Origin: Coriobacteriaceae bacterium
GTDB lineage: Bacteria; Actinomycetota; Coriobacteriia; Coriobacteriales; Atopobiaceae
DNA length: 64,000 nt
Assembly (NCBI GenBank): GCA_003862195.1
Contig: QOUO01000001.1
Location: 112,906-176,905, forward strand
Reading direction: 5' to 3'
A program made the translations under genes and the position numbers. This document shows, piece by piece, positions 8,989 to 18,302 of this stretch; the stretch's first letter is position 1, and the number at the start of each line of letters is the position of its first letter. The notes beneath the pieces were generated by a model that was not told the DNA's origin, searched no databases, and saw only the letters and a program-made list of their open reading frames with translations.

Positions 8989-9402
8989 CTACCCCCTATG
9001 GGCGTCGAGCCAAGTCTGCAGGAAGAGCGACGCGGCCACCATGTCGACCCGACCGCGCATGCTCTTCTCGCTCAGTCCCTGTTCCCTAAGGATACGCTTG
9101 GCCTCCTGGGACGAGAGCCTCTCGTCCTCAAACTCCAAAGGAAGCCCGCAGGCGTCTGCAATCTGTCTGGCCTGGGCCATGATCCTCTGGGCCTGCGGGC
9201 CATCCTCGCCCGCAAGCGTCTTGGGGCGCCCGCACACGAGCACGTCGGGCTCGTGGTCCTGCACGATGTTCCGGAAGGTCCGCGCGTTCTGGAGCACCTC
9301 CGCAGCGGGCAGCACCTTCACGGGCACGGCGATGGTGCCAGAGGCGTCGCTCGCCGCGATGCCGATGCGTACCTCGCCTATGTCGAGCGCGAGCGCCCTC
9401 AC
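8989..9402 (-). CDS. ruvX: Holliday junction resolvase RuvX/YqgF
   Basis: MRALALDIGEVRIGIAASDASGTIAVPV...VCGRPKTLAGEDG...LEFEDERLSSQEAKRILREQGLS. Confidence 0.93.
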   Translation of the reverse strand: MRALALDIGEVRIGIAASDASGTIAVPVKVLPAAEVLQNARTFRNIVQDHEPDVLVCGRPKTLAGEDGPQAQRIMAQARQIADACGLPLEFEDERLSSQEAKRILREQGLSEKSMRGRVDMVAASLFLQTWLDAHRG

Positions 9403-9411
9403 ACCTGCCCC

Positions 9412-12063
9412 TTACGCCCCGAGGAGCTTCTTGGCGGCGTCGAGCGCGGCGTCGATGCCGGAGGCGTCCTTGCCGCCAGCCTGCGCCATGGTCGGCCTGC
9501 CGCCGCCCCTGCCGCCGACGAGGCCGGAAATCTCCTTCACGACGTTTCCGGCCGAGAAGCCCGCGGACACGGCGCCGTCGGTCGCCGCGGCGAGCAGCGC
9601 CACCTTGCCGTCGGCCTCGGACGCGAGCACGCAGGCGCAGTCCGCGCCGATCTTGTCGCGCAGGGTGTCCCAGACGTTGCGCAGGTCCTTGCCGGAGATG
9701 CCCTTGAGGTGCGCCACGACGAGCTTGTAGGCGCCCATGTCGGTCGCGCCCTGGAGCGCGTCGGACACCTGGTTGGAGGAGCCGCCCACGAGCGCGGCCT
9801 TGAGCTTCTTCTCGGCGTCGGCACGCTCGTCCTTGAGCTGCTCCACGCGGGCGAGCACGTCCGCGGGACGGCACTTGAGGGCGCCGGCGACCTCGTCCAT
9901 CTCGGCCAGACGCTCGTCCACGTACTCGAGCGCGCCGGCGGAGGTGACGGCCTCGATGCGGCGCGAGTTGGAGCCGACGGAGCTCTCGCTCACGATCTTG
10001 AAGAAGCCGAGCTCGGCGGTGTTGCGGGCGTGCGTGCCGCCGCAGAGCTCGCGCGAGAAGGGCTTGTCCTCGGTCCCGACGGACACCACGCGCACGACGT
10101 CGCCGTACTTCTCGCCAAAGAGCGCCACGGCGCCGGAGGCCTTGGCCTCCTCGAGGCCCATGACCTTGGTCACGATGGGCTTAGCCGCGAAGATCTCGGC
10201 GTTGACGAGGCCCTCGATGCGGGAGAGCTCATCGGCGGTGACGGACTCGAAGTGCGTGAAGTCGAAGCGCAGCCTGTCGGGGGCCACGAGCGAGCCGGCC
10301 TGGCTCACGTGCTCGCCGAGGACGGCCTTGAGCGCCGCGTCGAGCAGGTGCGTGGCCGTGTGGTTGCGGCGGATGAGCTCGCGGCGGCCGTGGTCGACGG
10401 ATGCCTCGACCTTGTCGCCCACGGCGACGGTGCCGCTCACGACCTCGCACTCGTGTGCGATGAAGCCGCCCTCGCGGTGCTTGGTGTCCTCGACGCGCAG
10501 CTCGACGCCCTCGGCCGTGAGCTTGCCGGTGTCTCCCACCTGGCCGCCCATCTCGCCGTAGAACGTGGTCTTGTCGAGCACGACCTCGACCTTCTCGCCC
10601 TCGTGGGCGTCCTTGACCTCCTGGCCGTCCCTCACGAGCGCGACGACCTCGCAGCCGTCGAGCACGTCGGAGTCGTAGCCCGCGAACTCGGACGCGGAGA
10701 GGCGGTCGGACAGCGCCGCCCAGACGTTGTTGGCCTTGCCCCAGGCGTCGCGGTTCGCGGTCGCGCGGGCGCGCTCCTTCTGGGCGTCCATCTCGCGGTC
10801 GAAGGCCTCCATATCGACCTTGTGGCCGCGGCTCTCGGCGATCTCGCGCGTGAGGTCGATGGGGAAGCCGTAGGTGTCGTGCAGCTTGAAGGCGACCTCG
10901 CCGGGAAGGACGGCGCCCTCGCCCAGCTTGTCGAGCTCGTTGCCGAGCATGGCCTCGCCGGCGTTGAGCGTTGCGCCGAAGCGCTCCTCCTCCGCCGTGA
11001 TGATGCCGTCGATGAGGGCCTTGTTCGTCACGATCTCGGAGTAGTGCTCGCCCATGATGCGCTCAACCTCGTGAGCGTACTTGGTGAGGAAGGCGCCCTC
11101 GATGCCGAGCAGGCGGCCGTGGTAGACGGCGCGGCGGAGAAGGCGGCGCAGCACGTAGCCGCGGCCCTCGTTGGAGGGCAGGATGCCGTCGCCGATCATG
11201 AACGTGACGGCGCGGGAGTGGTCGGCCAGGATGCGCAGGCTCTTGTCCTGCGGCTCCTTGGAGCTGCCGTGGTACTCCTTGCCGGAGAGGCGCTCGCCGA
11301 GCTCGATGAGGGAGGTCATGACGTCGCCCTCGTAGTTCGAGCCCTTGTGCTGCATGATGGCGGCCATGCGCTCGAGGCCCATGCCCGTGTCGATGTTGCG
11401 GTGCGGGAGGTCCGGCATGGAGCCGTCCTCCTGGCGGTCGTACTGCGTGAAGACGAGGTTCCAGAACTCGAGGTAGCGGTCGCCGTCGTCACCGGGCTTC
11501 TCGCCCTCGAACTCGGGACCCTGGTCGAAGTAGATCTCGGAGCAGGGGCCGCAGGGGCCGGTCGGGCCGGCAGCCCAGAAGTTGTCCTCCTCGCCCAGGC
11601 GGCTGATGTGGTCGTACTCGACGCCGTGGGAGTGCCACAGCTCGACGGCCTCGTCGTCGTCCTTGAAGACCGTCATGTACAGGCGGTCCTTGGGCAGGCC
11701 CAGGTGGTCGGGGCTCGTGATGAACTCCCACGCCCAGGCGATGGCGTCGGCCTTGGTGTAGCCGCCGAAGCTGAAGTTGCCCAGCATCTCGAAGAAGGAC
11801 AGGTGGCGCGCGTCGCCGATGTTGTCGATGTCGTTGGTGCGCAGGCACTTCTGGCAGGAGGTCGCGCCAATCTCCTTCATGGTCTTCGTGCCCTGGTAGT
11901 ACTCCTTGAACTGGTTCATGCCGGCGTTCGCGAGCAGCAGCGACGGGTCCTCCGGGATGAGGGAGGAGGACGGGTAGAGCTTGCAGCCCTTGCCCTCGAA
12001 GAACTTGAGGAAGTCGTCGCGGATCTCCGCGGTAGTCATGGTCTTGTAGTCAGCAGTGCTCAT
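9412..12063 (-). CDS. alaS: alanine--tRNA ligase
   Basis: MSTADYKTMTTAEIRDDFLKFFEGKGCKLYPSSSLIPEDPSLLLANAGMNQFKEYYQGTK; HTATHLLDAAL; ELCGGTHARNTAELGFFKIVSESSVGSNSRRIEAVT. Confidence 0.97.
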   Translation of the reverse strand: MSTADYKTMTTAEIRDDFLKFFEGKGCKLYPSSSLIPEDPSLLLANAGMNQFKEYYQGTKTMKEIGATSCQKCLRTNDIDNIGDARHLSFFEMLGNFSFGGYTKADAIAWAWEFITSPDHLGLPKDRLYMTVFKDDDEAVELWHSHGVEYDHISRLGEEDNFWAAGPTGPCGPCSEIYFDQGPEFEGEKPGDDGDRYLEFWNLVFTQYDRQEDGSMPDLPHRNIDTGMGLERMAAIMQHKGSNYEGDVMTSLIELGERLSGKEYHGSSKEPQDKSLRILADHSRAVTFMIGDGILPSNEGRGYVLRRLLRRAVYHGRLLGIEGAFLTKYAHEVERIMGEHYSEIVTNKALIDGIITAEEERFGATLNAGEAMLGNELDKLGEGAVLPGEVAFKLHDTYGFPIDLTREIAESRGHKVDMEAFDREMDAQKERARATANRDAWGKANNVWAALSDRLSASEFAGYDSDVLDGCEVVALVRDGQEVKDAHEGEKVEVVLDKTTFYGEMGGQVGDTGKLTAEGVELRVEDTKHREGGFIAHECEVVSGTVAVGDKVEASVDHGRRELIRRNHTATHLLDAALKAVLGEHVSQAGSLVAPDRLRFDFTHFESVTADELSRIEGLVNAEIFAAKPIVTKVMGLEEAKASGAVALFGEKYGDVVRVVSVGTEDKPFSRELCGGTHARNTAELGFFKIVSESSVGSNSRRIEAVTSAGALEYVDERLAEMDEVAGALKCRPADVLARVEQLKDERADAEKKLKAALVGGSSNQVSDALQGATDMGAYKLVVAHLKGISGKDLRNVWDTLRDKIGADCACVLASEADGKVALLAAATDGAVSAGFSAGNVVKEISGLVGGRGGGRPTMAQAGGKDASGIDAALDAAKKLLGA

Positions 12064-12164
12064 GGTTCTCCTTGTAGTGGCCGCGCGGGGCGGCCTCGTC
12101 GGCATAATTCCGCTAGCGAATAATACTACGATTTGTCAGGTTCGTTGCAAACGCGCAACACGGC

Positions 12165-13553
12165 TCAGCCGTTCTTCTCCTCATCATGCGCACGGTCCGC
12201 GCCGCGCTTGCCGCACCTGTCGAAGCGCTTGCAGGCACGGAGCATCGCGTCGGACACGTGGCCCCGCTTGCCCGCGGGCGGCTCGTCCGCGACGGGCGAC
12301 TTGGCCCCTGTGGCGTCCACGAGCCTCGAGCTCTCGAAGAACCGGTCGTCGTCCAGCGCGTCGAAAGCCGGCTCGACCCGCCCGTGCTCGTCGTGGAACG
12401 GCGTCCCCTGGAAGATGGCACCGTCGTAGGAGACGAGCCGGCGACCGCTGCTCGACTCGAAGTAGTACACGAAGACGCTCTTGATGGCCGCGGTCAGGGG
12501 CACCGCCAGGATCATGCCCAGGATGCCGCCCAGGCAGTTGCCGATGATGAGGCCCAGAAGCGACAGCGCCGGGTGGATCTTCACGGCGGAGCGCATGACG
12601 AGGGGCGACACCACGTTGTCCGTCACGTTCTGGATGACGATGGAGCCGACGAGCGTCACGAGCGCGAGCATCGGGTTGTCGAAGATGGCGACCAGCACGG
12701 CGAACGCCACGGCAATCCACTCGCCGATGACGGGGATGATGTGCAGGAACCCCACGAGGATGGCCGAGAGGCCCGCATAGGGGTGCCCGATGAGCGTGAG
12801 GAAGACGAACGTGACGACCCCGTCGAACACGGACGTGATCACGGTGCCGCGCATGTAGCCGCCCATGGAGCGGCTCATGACGGCGAGAAGGACAGAGAAT
12901 CCCTGCTCGTGGCGCGGTCCCGCGATCGTGCTGAACTCCCTTGCGATCGTTGGGTAGTCCTTGGCGAACCAGTATGCGAGGACGAGGCCGAGGAGCATGA
13001 TACCGAGCCCGTTCACAAACGAGAACGCGCTGCTCATAAGGCCGGTCGAGAGCTTGGTCGCAAGCTGGGAGGACAGCTTGACGCCCACCCCGGAGAGTGT
13101 GCTCACGAGCTGGTTCACGCTTTGCTGAACGTCCTTGGTGTTGGCGTTTCCGTAGTGGGTCCAGAATTCGTTAAGCCACGAGCGAACCCTATCGGCATAG
13201 GTGGGTACCTGGCCCAGCACCTCTCCGAGCTGCTGCACGAAGGGCGGCGTCAGGAGCACGAGCACGACGACCATCACGGCGATGAGAACGAGCACGGACA
13301 GCAGGGCCCCCAGCGCCCTGCTCATGCCATGGTCCTCGAGGAAGTTCGTGAGGGGGCTGCAGATGAACCCCATGATCGCGCCGGCGAGCAGGAGCTCCAC
13401 GGCCGACCAGACATAGCCCATCGCGAGCACGCAGATCACGAACACTATCGCCACGCCGATGAAGGCCCACGCCCTCACGCCGACGCACTTCGCCCGGGCG
13501 AGCTTGTCAGCCCGTCCGGACGTCGGATTTCCCTCTTCCTGTTGCTGCACCAT
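12165..13553 (-). CDS. AI-2E family transporter (PerM/YdiK-like)
   Basis: Multi-TM protein with VGFLHIIPVIGEWIAVAFAVLVAIFDNPMLALVTLVGSIVIQNVTDNVVSPLVMRSAVKIHPALSLLGLIIGNCLGGILGMILAVPLTAAIK. Confidence 0.9.
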   Translation of the reverse strand: MVQQQEEGNPTSGRADKLARAKCVGVRAWAFIGVAIVFVICVLAMGYVWSAVELLLAGAIMGFICSPLTNFLEDHGMSRALGALLSVLVLIAVMVVVLVLLTPPFVQQLGEVLGQVPTYADRVRSWLNEFWTHYGNANTKDVQQSVNQLVSTLSGVGVKLSSQLATKLSTGLMSSAFSFVNGLGIMLLGLVLAYWFAKDYPTIAREFSTIAGPRHEQGFSVLLAVMSRSMGGYMRGTVITSVFDGVVTFVFLTLIGHPYAGLSAILVGFLHIIPVIGEWIAVAFAVLVAIFDNPMLALVTLVGSIVIQNVTDNVVSPLVMRSAVKIHPALSLLGLIIGNCLGGILGMILAVPLTAAIKSVFVYYFESSSGRRLVSYDGAIFQGTPFHDEHGRVEPAFDALDDDRFFESSRLVDATGAKSPVADEPPAGKRGHVSDAMLRACKRFDRCGKRGADRAHDEEKNG

Positions 13554-13569
13554 GCCTCCACGCGCCCCG

Positions 13570-14415
13570 TCAGCGCATCAGCCCGTCGGGGTCGATCTTC
13601 TCCTGCACCTTCTTGAGCGTCCTGCGGAGGAGGCGCGACACCTGCACCTGGGAGATGCCCAGACGCTTGGCGATCTCGACCTGCGTGAGGCCGTCGATGA
13701 AGCGCATGCGGATGATCTCCTGCTCGCGGGGCGAGAAGTCCTTGATCGTGTCCTCGATGACCATGCGGTCGTCCGAGGCCGCCAGGTCCTCGTCCTCCGT
13801 CGCGTAGTGGTCAATGACGGCGGGCGCGTCGTCATCGTCGCCCTGGCCCGTTCCCTCCAGGGGGACGGAGCTGTACGCGCTCGAGGACTCCATGGCCTCC
13901 AGCACCTCGTCCACCGAGGTACCGAGCGCCTTTGCGATCTCCTCGACGGAGGGCGCGCGCTGCAGGTCCTTGGTGAGCTCGTCAATAACCTGGTTCACCT
14001 TGGACGAGAGCTCCTGCAGCCTGCGCGGCACACGGACCGACCAGCCCTTGTCGCGGAAGTGGCGCTTGATCTCGCCCAGGATGGTGGGCGTCGCGAACGT
14101 CGTGAACTCGAGGCCGCGGGACAGGTCGAAGCGGTCGATCGCCTTGATGAGGCCGATCGTGCCGACCTGCACGAGGTCGTCCAGGGGCTCTCCCCTGTTC
14201 TTGAACTTGGACGCGAGGAACCTGACGAGGTTCAGGTGGCTCATGATCAGCTGCTCGCGGGCGTCCTCGTCCCCGTCCTCCTTGTAGCGGCGGAAGAGCT
14301 CCCTCGTGCGGTCCTTGTCCCACGCGAGCTTGCCCTTGGGCATCCGCTGGGACGAGAGCCTGCCACGCGGGCGCACGGCGTGCGTCTGGTCGCTAGCGGG
14401 CATCGGCGCCACCAA
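13570..14415 (-). CDS. SigB/SigF/SigG-type RNA polymerase sigma factor
   Basis: LIMSHLNLVRFLASKFKNRGEPLDDLVQVGTIGLIKAIDRFDLSRGLEFTTFATPTILGEIKRHFRDKGWSVRVPRRLQEL plus sigma-4 HTH (GLTQVEIAKRLGISQVQVSRLLRRTL). Confidence 0.95.
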   Translation of the reverse strand: MVAPMPASDQTHAVRPRGRLSSQRMPKGKLAWDKDRTRELFRRYKEDGDEDAREQLIMSHLNLVRFLASKFKNRGEPLDDLVQVGTIGLIKAIDRFDLSRGLEFTTFATPTILGEIKRHFRDKGWSVRVPRRLQELSSKVNQVIDELTKDLQRAPSVEEIAKALGTSVDEVLEAMESSSAYSSVPLEGTGQGDDDDAPAVIDHYATEDEDLAASDDRMVIEDTIKDFSPREQEIIRMRFIDGLTQVEIAKRLGISQVQVSRLLRRTLKKVQEKIDPDGLMR

Positions 14416-14770
14416 TCTTCTTGACGAGCCTGAGGGTGTGCTTCTCCGTGACGTCGCAGCTGTCGCAGACCGCCTGGAGCAGCAGCTGCACGAGGCTCAG
14501 GTCCTCGGCGCCCTCCGCCTCGGAGGCGTCGCGGTCGCCGAGCGAGAAGTCCATGGACACCTCGTCCGGGGCAAGCCCGAACCTGATGTCGCACTCCGCC
14601 GGCGCCGTCGCGCAGCTGTAGACGAAGCCCTCCTCCGCGGCCATGCGCAGGTCGTCGACCTCGTCCACGTTCATGTCGCACAGCACCGCGAGGTTTGCGG
14701 CCGTCATGCGCACGACGCGCGCGAACTCCGCCTCGGCGGGAACGCTGAGGCTGATGCTCTTCTCTGCCAT
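14393..14770 (-). CDS. RsbW/SpoIIAB-like anti-sigma regulatory protein
   Basis: MAEKSISLSVPAEAEFARVVRMTAANLAVLCDMNVDEVDDLRMAAEEG..., overlaps the downstream sigma factor gene; ATP-binding boxes appear degenerate. Confidence 0.8.
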   Translation of the reverse strand: MAEKSISLSVPAEAEFARVVRMTAANLAVLCDMNVDEVDDLRMAAEEGFVYSCATAPAECDIRFGLAPDEVSMDFSLGDRDASEAEGAEDLSLVQLLLQAVCDSCDVTEKHTLRLVKKIGGADAR

Positions 14771-14782
14771 GTGGTTCTCTCC

Positions 14783-15403
14783 CTATTCCTCGGACGCGCT
14801 GTCCGTCGCATCCGATGCCTTGTCCTGGCCGGCCTCCGCCTTGGGGGCGCCGTACGTCACATAGCCGACGTTGCGCGGCTGCTCCGCGGGAGCTGCCTCC
14901 GCCTGGGGCTCCGCCGATTCGGGCTCGCCCTCGCGGCCCTTGCCCTCGATCGCGTGCGGGGCGTCAGCCCCGGCGCCGCGCAGGTGGCTGGGGCGCTGCT
15001 GGGGCACGCCCGTGAGCTTGGACACGACGTGGCTCACGCCGTCCGCCGCGGCCGTGGTGACCTGGTTGACCGCGTCCGTCACGCCGGCGGCCGTGCCGGA
15101 GACCGTCGAGACGTCGCCCAGGATGCCGTTCACCCTGCGCAGGCTCTCGTTGGCCTCGTCGAGCGCGTCCTGCGCCTTCGCGACCATGGGGTCGACCTGC
15201 TTGATGCTCGGCTGCAGGTCGTCCATGGCACCGTCGAGCTTCGCGATGACGGGCTGGACCTGCTCGATGGTCTCGTTCGCGGAGCGCGCGACCTCGTCCA
15301 CCGCGCCACGCGTCTTGCGGATGGTGAGCGCAAGTTCCACGAGCGCCCAGATTCCCGCGGCGACCAGCACGATCAGCAGGATGCTCAGGGGTGACATCTC
15401 CAT
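14783..15403 (-). CDS. DUF948-like membrane-anchored coiled-coil protein
   Basis: N-terminal TM (SPLSILLIVLVAAGIWALVELALTI) followed by ANETIEQVQPVIAKLDGAMDDLQPSIKQVDPMVAKAQDALDEANESLRRVNGILGDV. Confidence 0.7.
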   Translation of the reverse strand: MEMSPLSILLIVLVAAGIWALVELALTIRKTRGAVDEVARSANETIEQVQPVIAKLDGAMDDLQPSIKQVDPMVAKAQDALDEANESLRRVNGILGDVSTVSGTAAGVTDAVNQVTTAAADGVSHVVSKLTGVPQQRPSHLRGAGADAPHAIEGKGREGEPESAEPQAEAAPAEQPRNVGYVTYGAPKAEAGQDKASDATDSASEE

Positions 15404-15470
15404 CGCCTTGCCCTTCTCCCTTGGTTGCGGGACGCCCCGCCTACCAAACTTCGCTTGAACTTCCTAGATT

Positions 15471-16925
15471 CTACCCATTCGACTTGGGTTTGCCACGCCC
15501 GCGTCCACCGGCGTCCTCGAGGTCCTGGCGGTCGCGCGCGCTGGCCTCGACGCGCCACGACTCCCAGCCGCGGCCGCTCGGCCTGTAGAACGCGCCGCGC
15601 TCGAGCCCCTCAGGCAGGTAGCGCTGCTCGACCCATCCGAGCGGGTAGTCGTGCGGGTAGAGGTACTCGCCGTAGTTCTCGGAGCCGGGGCGGTGGCGGT
15701 CCCGAAGGTAGCTGGGGACCTCGCGGCGCGGGCCCTCGCGCACCTCCTTGAGCGCGGCGTCGATGCCGGCCTCCGCTGCGTTGGACTTGGGAGCGAGCGC
15801 GACGTAGATCGCCGCCTGCGCGAGGTTGATGCGGCACTCGGGATAGCCGATGACCTCGGCGGCCCTGAAGGCGGCCTCCGCGACGAGGAGTGCCTGGGGA
15901 TCGGCGTTGCCGACGTCCTCGGACGCCTGGATCATGATCCTGCGCGCGATGAACTTGGGATCCTCCCCCGCGTCGATCATGCGCGCGAGCCAGTAGAGCG
16001 CGGCATCGGGGTCGCTGCCGCGCATGGACTTGATGAAGGCCGATATCACGTCGTAGTGCATGTCGCCGGCCTTGTCGTAGGGAAGGCCGTGCCGCGGGTT
16101 GGCCTCGAGCACGTGCTCGGCCGTGATCGCGATGGGGACCGCGGACGCCGTGGTCCCGTCCTTCTCGCCCGCGGCGTCGCCACTGGCCGCCCCATCGAGC
16201 TTGGCCGCGTCGTCGGGGCTGGCGGGGCCGTCCTTCTCGCCCGCGGTGGGCGTGGCCATCTGGCTCGCGAGCTCGAGCGACGTGAGCGCCGCGCGGGCGT
16301 CGCCGCCGGCCATGGTAACGATCTCCTGCAGGGCGTCGTCCTCGAGGGAGAACCTGCCCGCGAGGCCGCGCTCGCTCGCGAGCGCGCGGCGCACGATGGT
16401 GCGGATCGAGTCGTCATCCAGGGGCGACAGCTCCACGACCCGCGACCTGCTGATGAGCGCGGAGTTGACCTCGAAGTAGGGGTTCTCCGTCGTGGCGCCC
16501 ACCAGGACCACGACGCGATCCTCGACCGCGTGCAGGAGCGCGTCCTGCTGCGCGCGGTTGAAGCGGTGGATCTCGTCCACGAAGAGGATGGTGCGCCGGC
16601 CGCCCGTGAGCAGGCGCCTCTCGGCGGCGTCCACCTCGCGGCGCAGGTCCTTGACCGTGCCCGTGATGGCGGAGACCTCCACGACCTCGGCATGCGTGGT
16701 GTTGGCGATGATGCGGGCGAGCGTCGTCTTGCCCGTGCCAGCGGGCCCGTACAGGATGACCGAGGATAGCGTGTCGTGCTCGATGGCGCGGCGCAGCCAC
16801 GAGCCGGGGCCCACGGCCTCCGTCTGGCCCACGTACTCCTCGAGCGACTGCGGGCGCATGCGCGCGGCCAGCGGTGCCATCTGCTGCCTGAGCCGCCGCT
16901 CCTGACCCGAGAACAGGTTGTCCAT
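15471..16925 (-). CDS. rarA: replication-associated recombination protein A (MgsA/RarA AAA ATPase)
   Basis: LAARMRPQSLEEYVGQTEAVGPGSWLRRAIEHDTLSSVILYGPAGTGKTTLARIIANTTHAEVVEVSAITGTVKDLRREV; FVDEIHRFNRAQQDALLHAVED; SAFIKSMRGSDPDAALYWLARMIDAGEDPKFIARRI. Confidence 0.96.
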   Translation of the reverse strand: MDNLFSGQERRLRQQMAPLAARMRPQSLEEYVGQTEAVGPGSWLRRAIEHDTLSSVILYGPAGTGKTTLARIIANTTHAEVVEVSAITGTVKDLRREVDAAERRLLTGGRRTILFVDEIHRFNRAQQDALLHAVEDRVVVLVGATTENPYFEVNSALISRSRVVELSPLDDDSIRTIVRRALASERGLAGRFSLEDDALQEIVTMAGGDARAALTSLELASQMATPTAGEKDGPASPDDAAKLDGAASGDAAGEKDGTTASAVPIAITAEHVLEANPRHGLPYDKAGDMHYDVISAFIKSMRGSDPDAALYWLARMIDAGEDPKFIARRIMIQASEDVGNADPQALLVAEAAFRAAEVIGYPECRINLAQAAIYVALAPKSNAAEAGIDAALKEVREGPRREVPSYLRDRHRPGSENYGEYLYPHDYPLGWVEQRYLPEGLERGAFYRPSGRGWESWRVEASARDRQDLEDAGGRGRGKPKSNG

Positions 16926-16935
16926 GCGCCCTCCC

Positions 16936-18198
16936 CTACGGCCTCACGCCGTCGAAGTAGCTGCGGTTGGGGAAGATCTGCCGCGCCTCGGGGAAGACGG
17001 CCTCGCAGGTCGCCACGAAGTAGTCGTCCGTCATGGCGCTGATGAAGTCCACCACGCACTGGTCGGGGTCGGACTCCCAGTCGTAGCTGCGCCCGTAGTA
17101 CCCGAGGCGCCTGTTGATGGGGCCGATGTGGTGCCTGAATATGGCGGAGTCCTCCGCCCCCTCGCGCAGCGCCTCGAGCTCGTGGTCGTACAGCTTGGAG
17201 AAGAGCTCGCGCACCGGGCCCGCAAAGTCGCCGTTGACCTCGGCCGAGCCATAGATCTTCTCGTAGTTCTCGCGCTTGGCGCGCGCGAGCTCCGCGAAGC
17301 CCTCCTCGCTCATGGCGATGTAGGGCTTGCCGAGGCTCTGCTCCACCACGTCGGTCACGAACGCGGAGAGCGCCCACGCGTTGTAGGCGCCGCCGAGCCC
17401 GTCCTCGAAGCTCTTCTCGTCCGCAAGGCCCGCCCTGATGGCGTCCTGGCGGTCCTTGCCCACGTAGGCGATGATGTCGGATATGCGCATGACGCAGCCT
17501 TCGAGCGTCATGGGCCGCAGGTGCGATATGGCCTCGTCGCCGGACTCCCAGCAGCCCTCGACCACGCGGTCGAACGTGTCGAAGTCGTTGAGGCCGCTCG
17601 TCTCGAAGCGCTGGCGCTCGAACTCGCCGTTGTGACAGATGACGCCGTCGAGCGTCTGGAGCGACACGTTGCGGCCGTCGAGCACGTCGAGCACGCGCAC
17701 GCTCTGCACGTTGTGGCGGAACCACCGGCCCGTGCGCTCGTGGAAGACGTCGTTCAGGAAGCGCTCGCCGGCGTGGCCGAAGGGCGTGTGGCCCAGGTCG
17801 TGCCCGAGCGATATCGCCTCGATGAGGTCGAGGTTGAGCCCCAGGGCGCGCCCGATGTCGCGCGCGACCCTGCCGACGAGCTGCTCGTGCAGGCCGCGGC
17901 GGGTGATGTCGTCGTTCTGGCGGAACGAGAACACCTGCGTCTTGCCGTTGAGGCGGTTGTACGCGGGTGCGTGGACGATCTTCTCTATGTCGCGCACGAA
18001 CGCGGGGCGGATCACGGTGTCGTTGTCGCGCTCCGCGACGTCGCGCCTGATGACGGCCGCGTCGGCGCAGGCGTAGTGGCTCATGGCCCCGCCCCTGCGC
18101 ATGTCGCGGATGCGCGCCTCGGTCTCGGGCGAGACGCGCAGCGGCATGTGCGGCGCCATGCGGTTGATCCCCTCGCCCTGGTTCTGCGTTATGGACAT
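16936..18198 (-). CDS. dgt: deoxyguanosinetriphosphate triphosphohydrolase family (HD domain)
   Basis: NDTVIRPAFVRDIEKIVHAPAYNRLNGKTQVFSFRQNDDITRRGLHEQLVGRVARDIGRALGLNLDLIEAISLGHDLGHTPFGHAGERFLN. Confidence 0.93.
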   Translation of the reverse strand: MSITQNQGEGINRMAPHMPLRVSPETEARIRDMRRGGAMSHYACADAAVIRRDVAERDNDTVIRPAFVRDIEKIVHAPAYNRLNGKTQVFSFRQNDDITRRGLHEQLVGRVARDIGRALGLNLDLIEAISLGHDLGHTPFGHAGERFLNDVFHERTGRWFRHNVQSVRVLDVLDGRNVSLQTLDGVICHNGEFERQRFETSGLNDFDTFDRVVEGCWESGDEAISHLRPMTLEGCVMRISDIIAYVGKDRQDAIRAGLADEKSFEDGLGGAYNAWALSAFVTDVVEQSLGKPYIAMSEEGFAELARAKRENYEKIYGSAEVNGDFAGPVRELFSKLYDHELEALREGAEDSAIFRHHIGPINRRLGYYGRSYDWESDPDQCVVDFISAMTDDYFVATCEAVFPEARQIFPNRSYFDGVRP

Positions 18199-18302
18199 GT
18201 GACACCCCTCTGGTCTTCTTTAGCACCGCATACCCTACCGCAAACGGCGGACGTCATTCCACAAATCTGTTGGTTGTGTGACGGATGCGGCACGGACGGC
18301 GG

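Noticed and set aside
8170-12123. 1,317-aa plus-strand ORF
   Set aside because: Antisense shadow of mltG, ruvX and alaS in a GC-rich genome; Val/Leu/His/Arg-rich composition with no recognisable domain.
12882-12893. Motif copy in the AI-2E transporter (read as SVLLAVMS) as evidence of selection
   Set aside because: Encodes an ordinary hydrophobic segment in a conserved core region; could be coincidental.
16046-18226. 726-aa minus-strand ORF overlapping rarA and dgt
   Set aside because: Out-of-frame shadow of rarA and dgt on the same strand.
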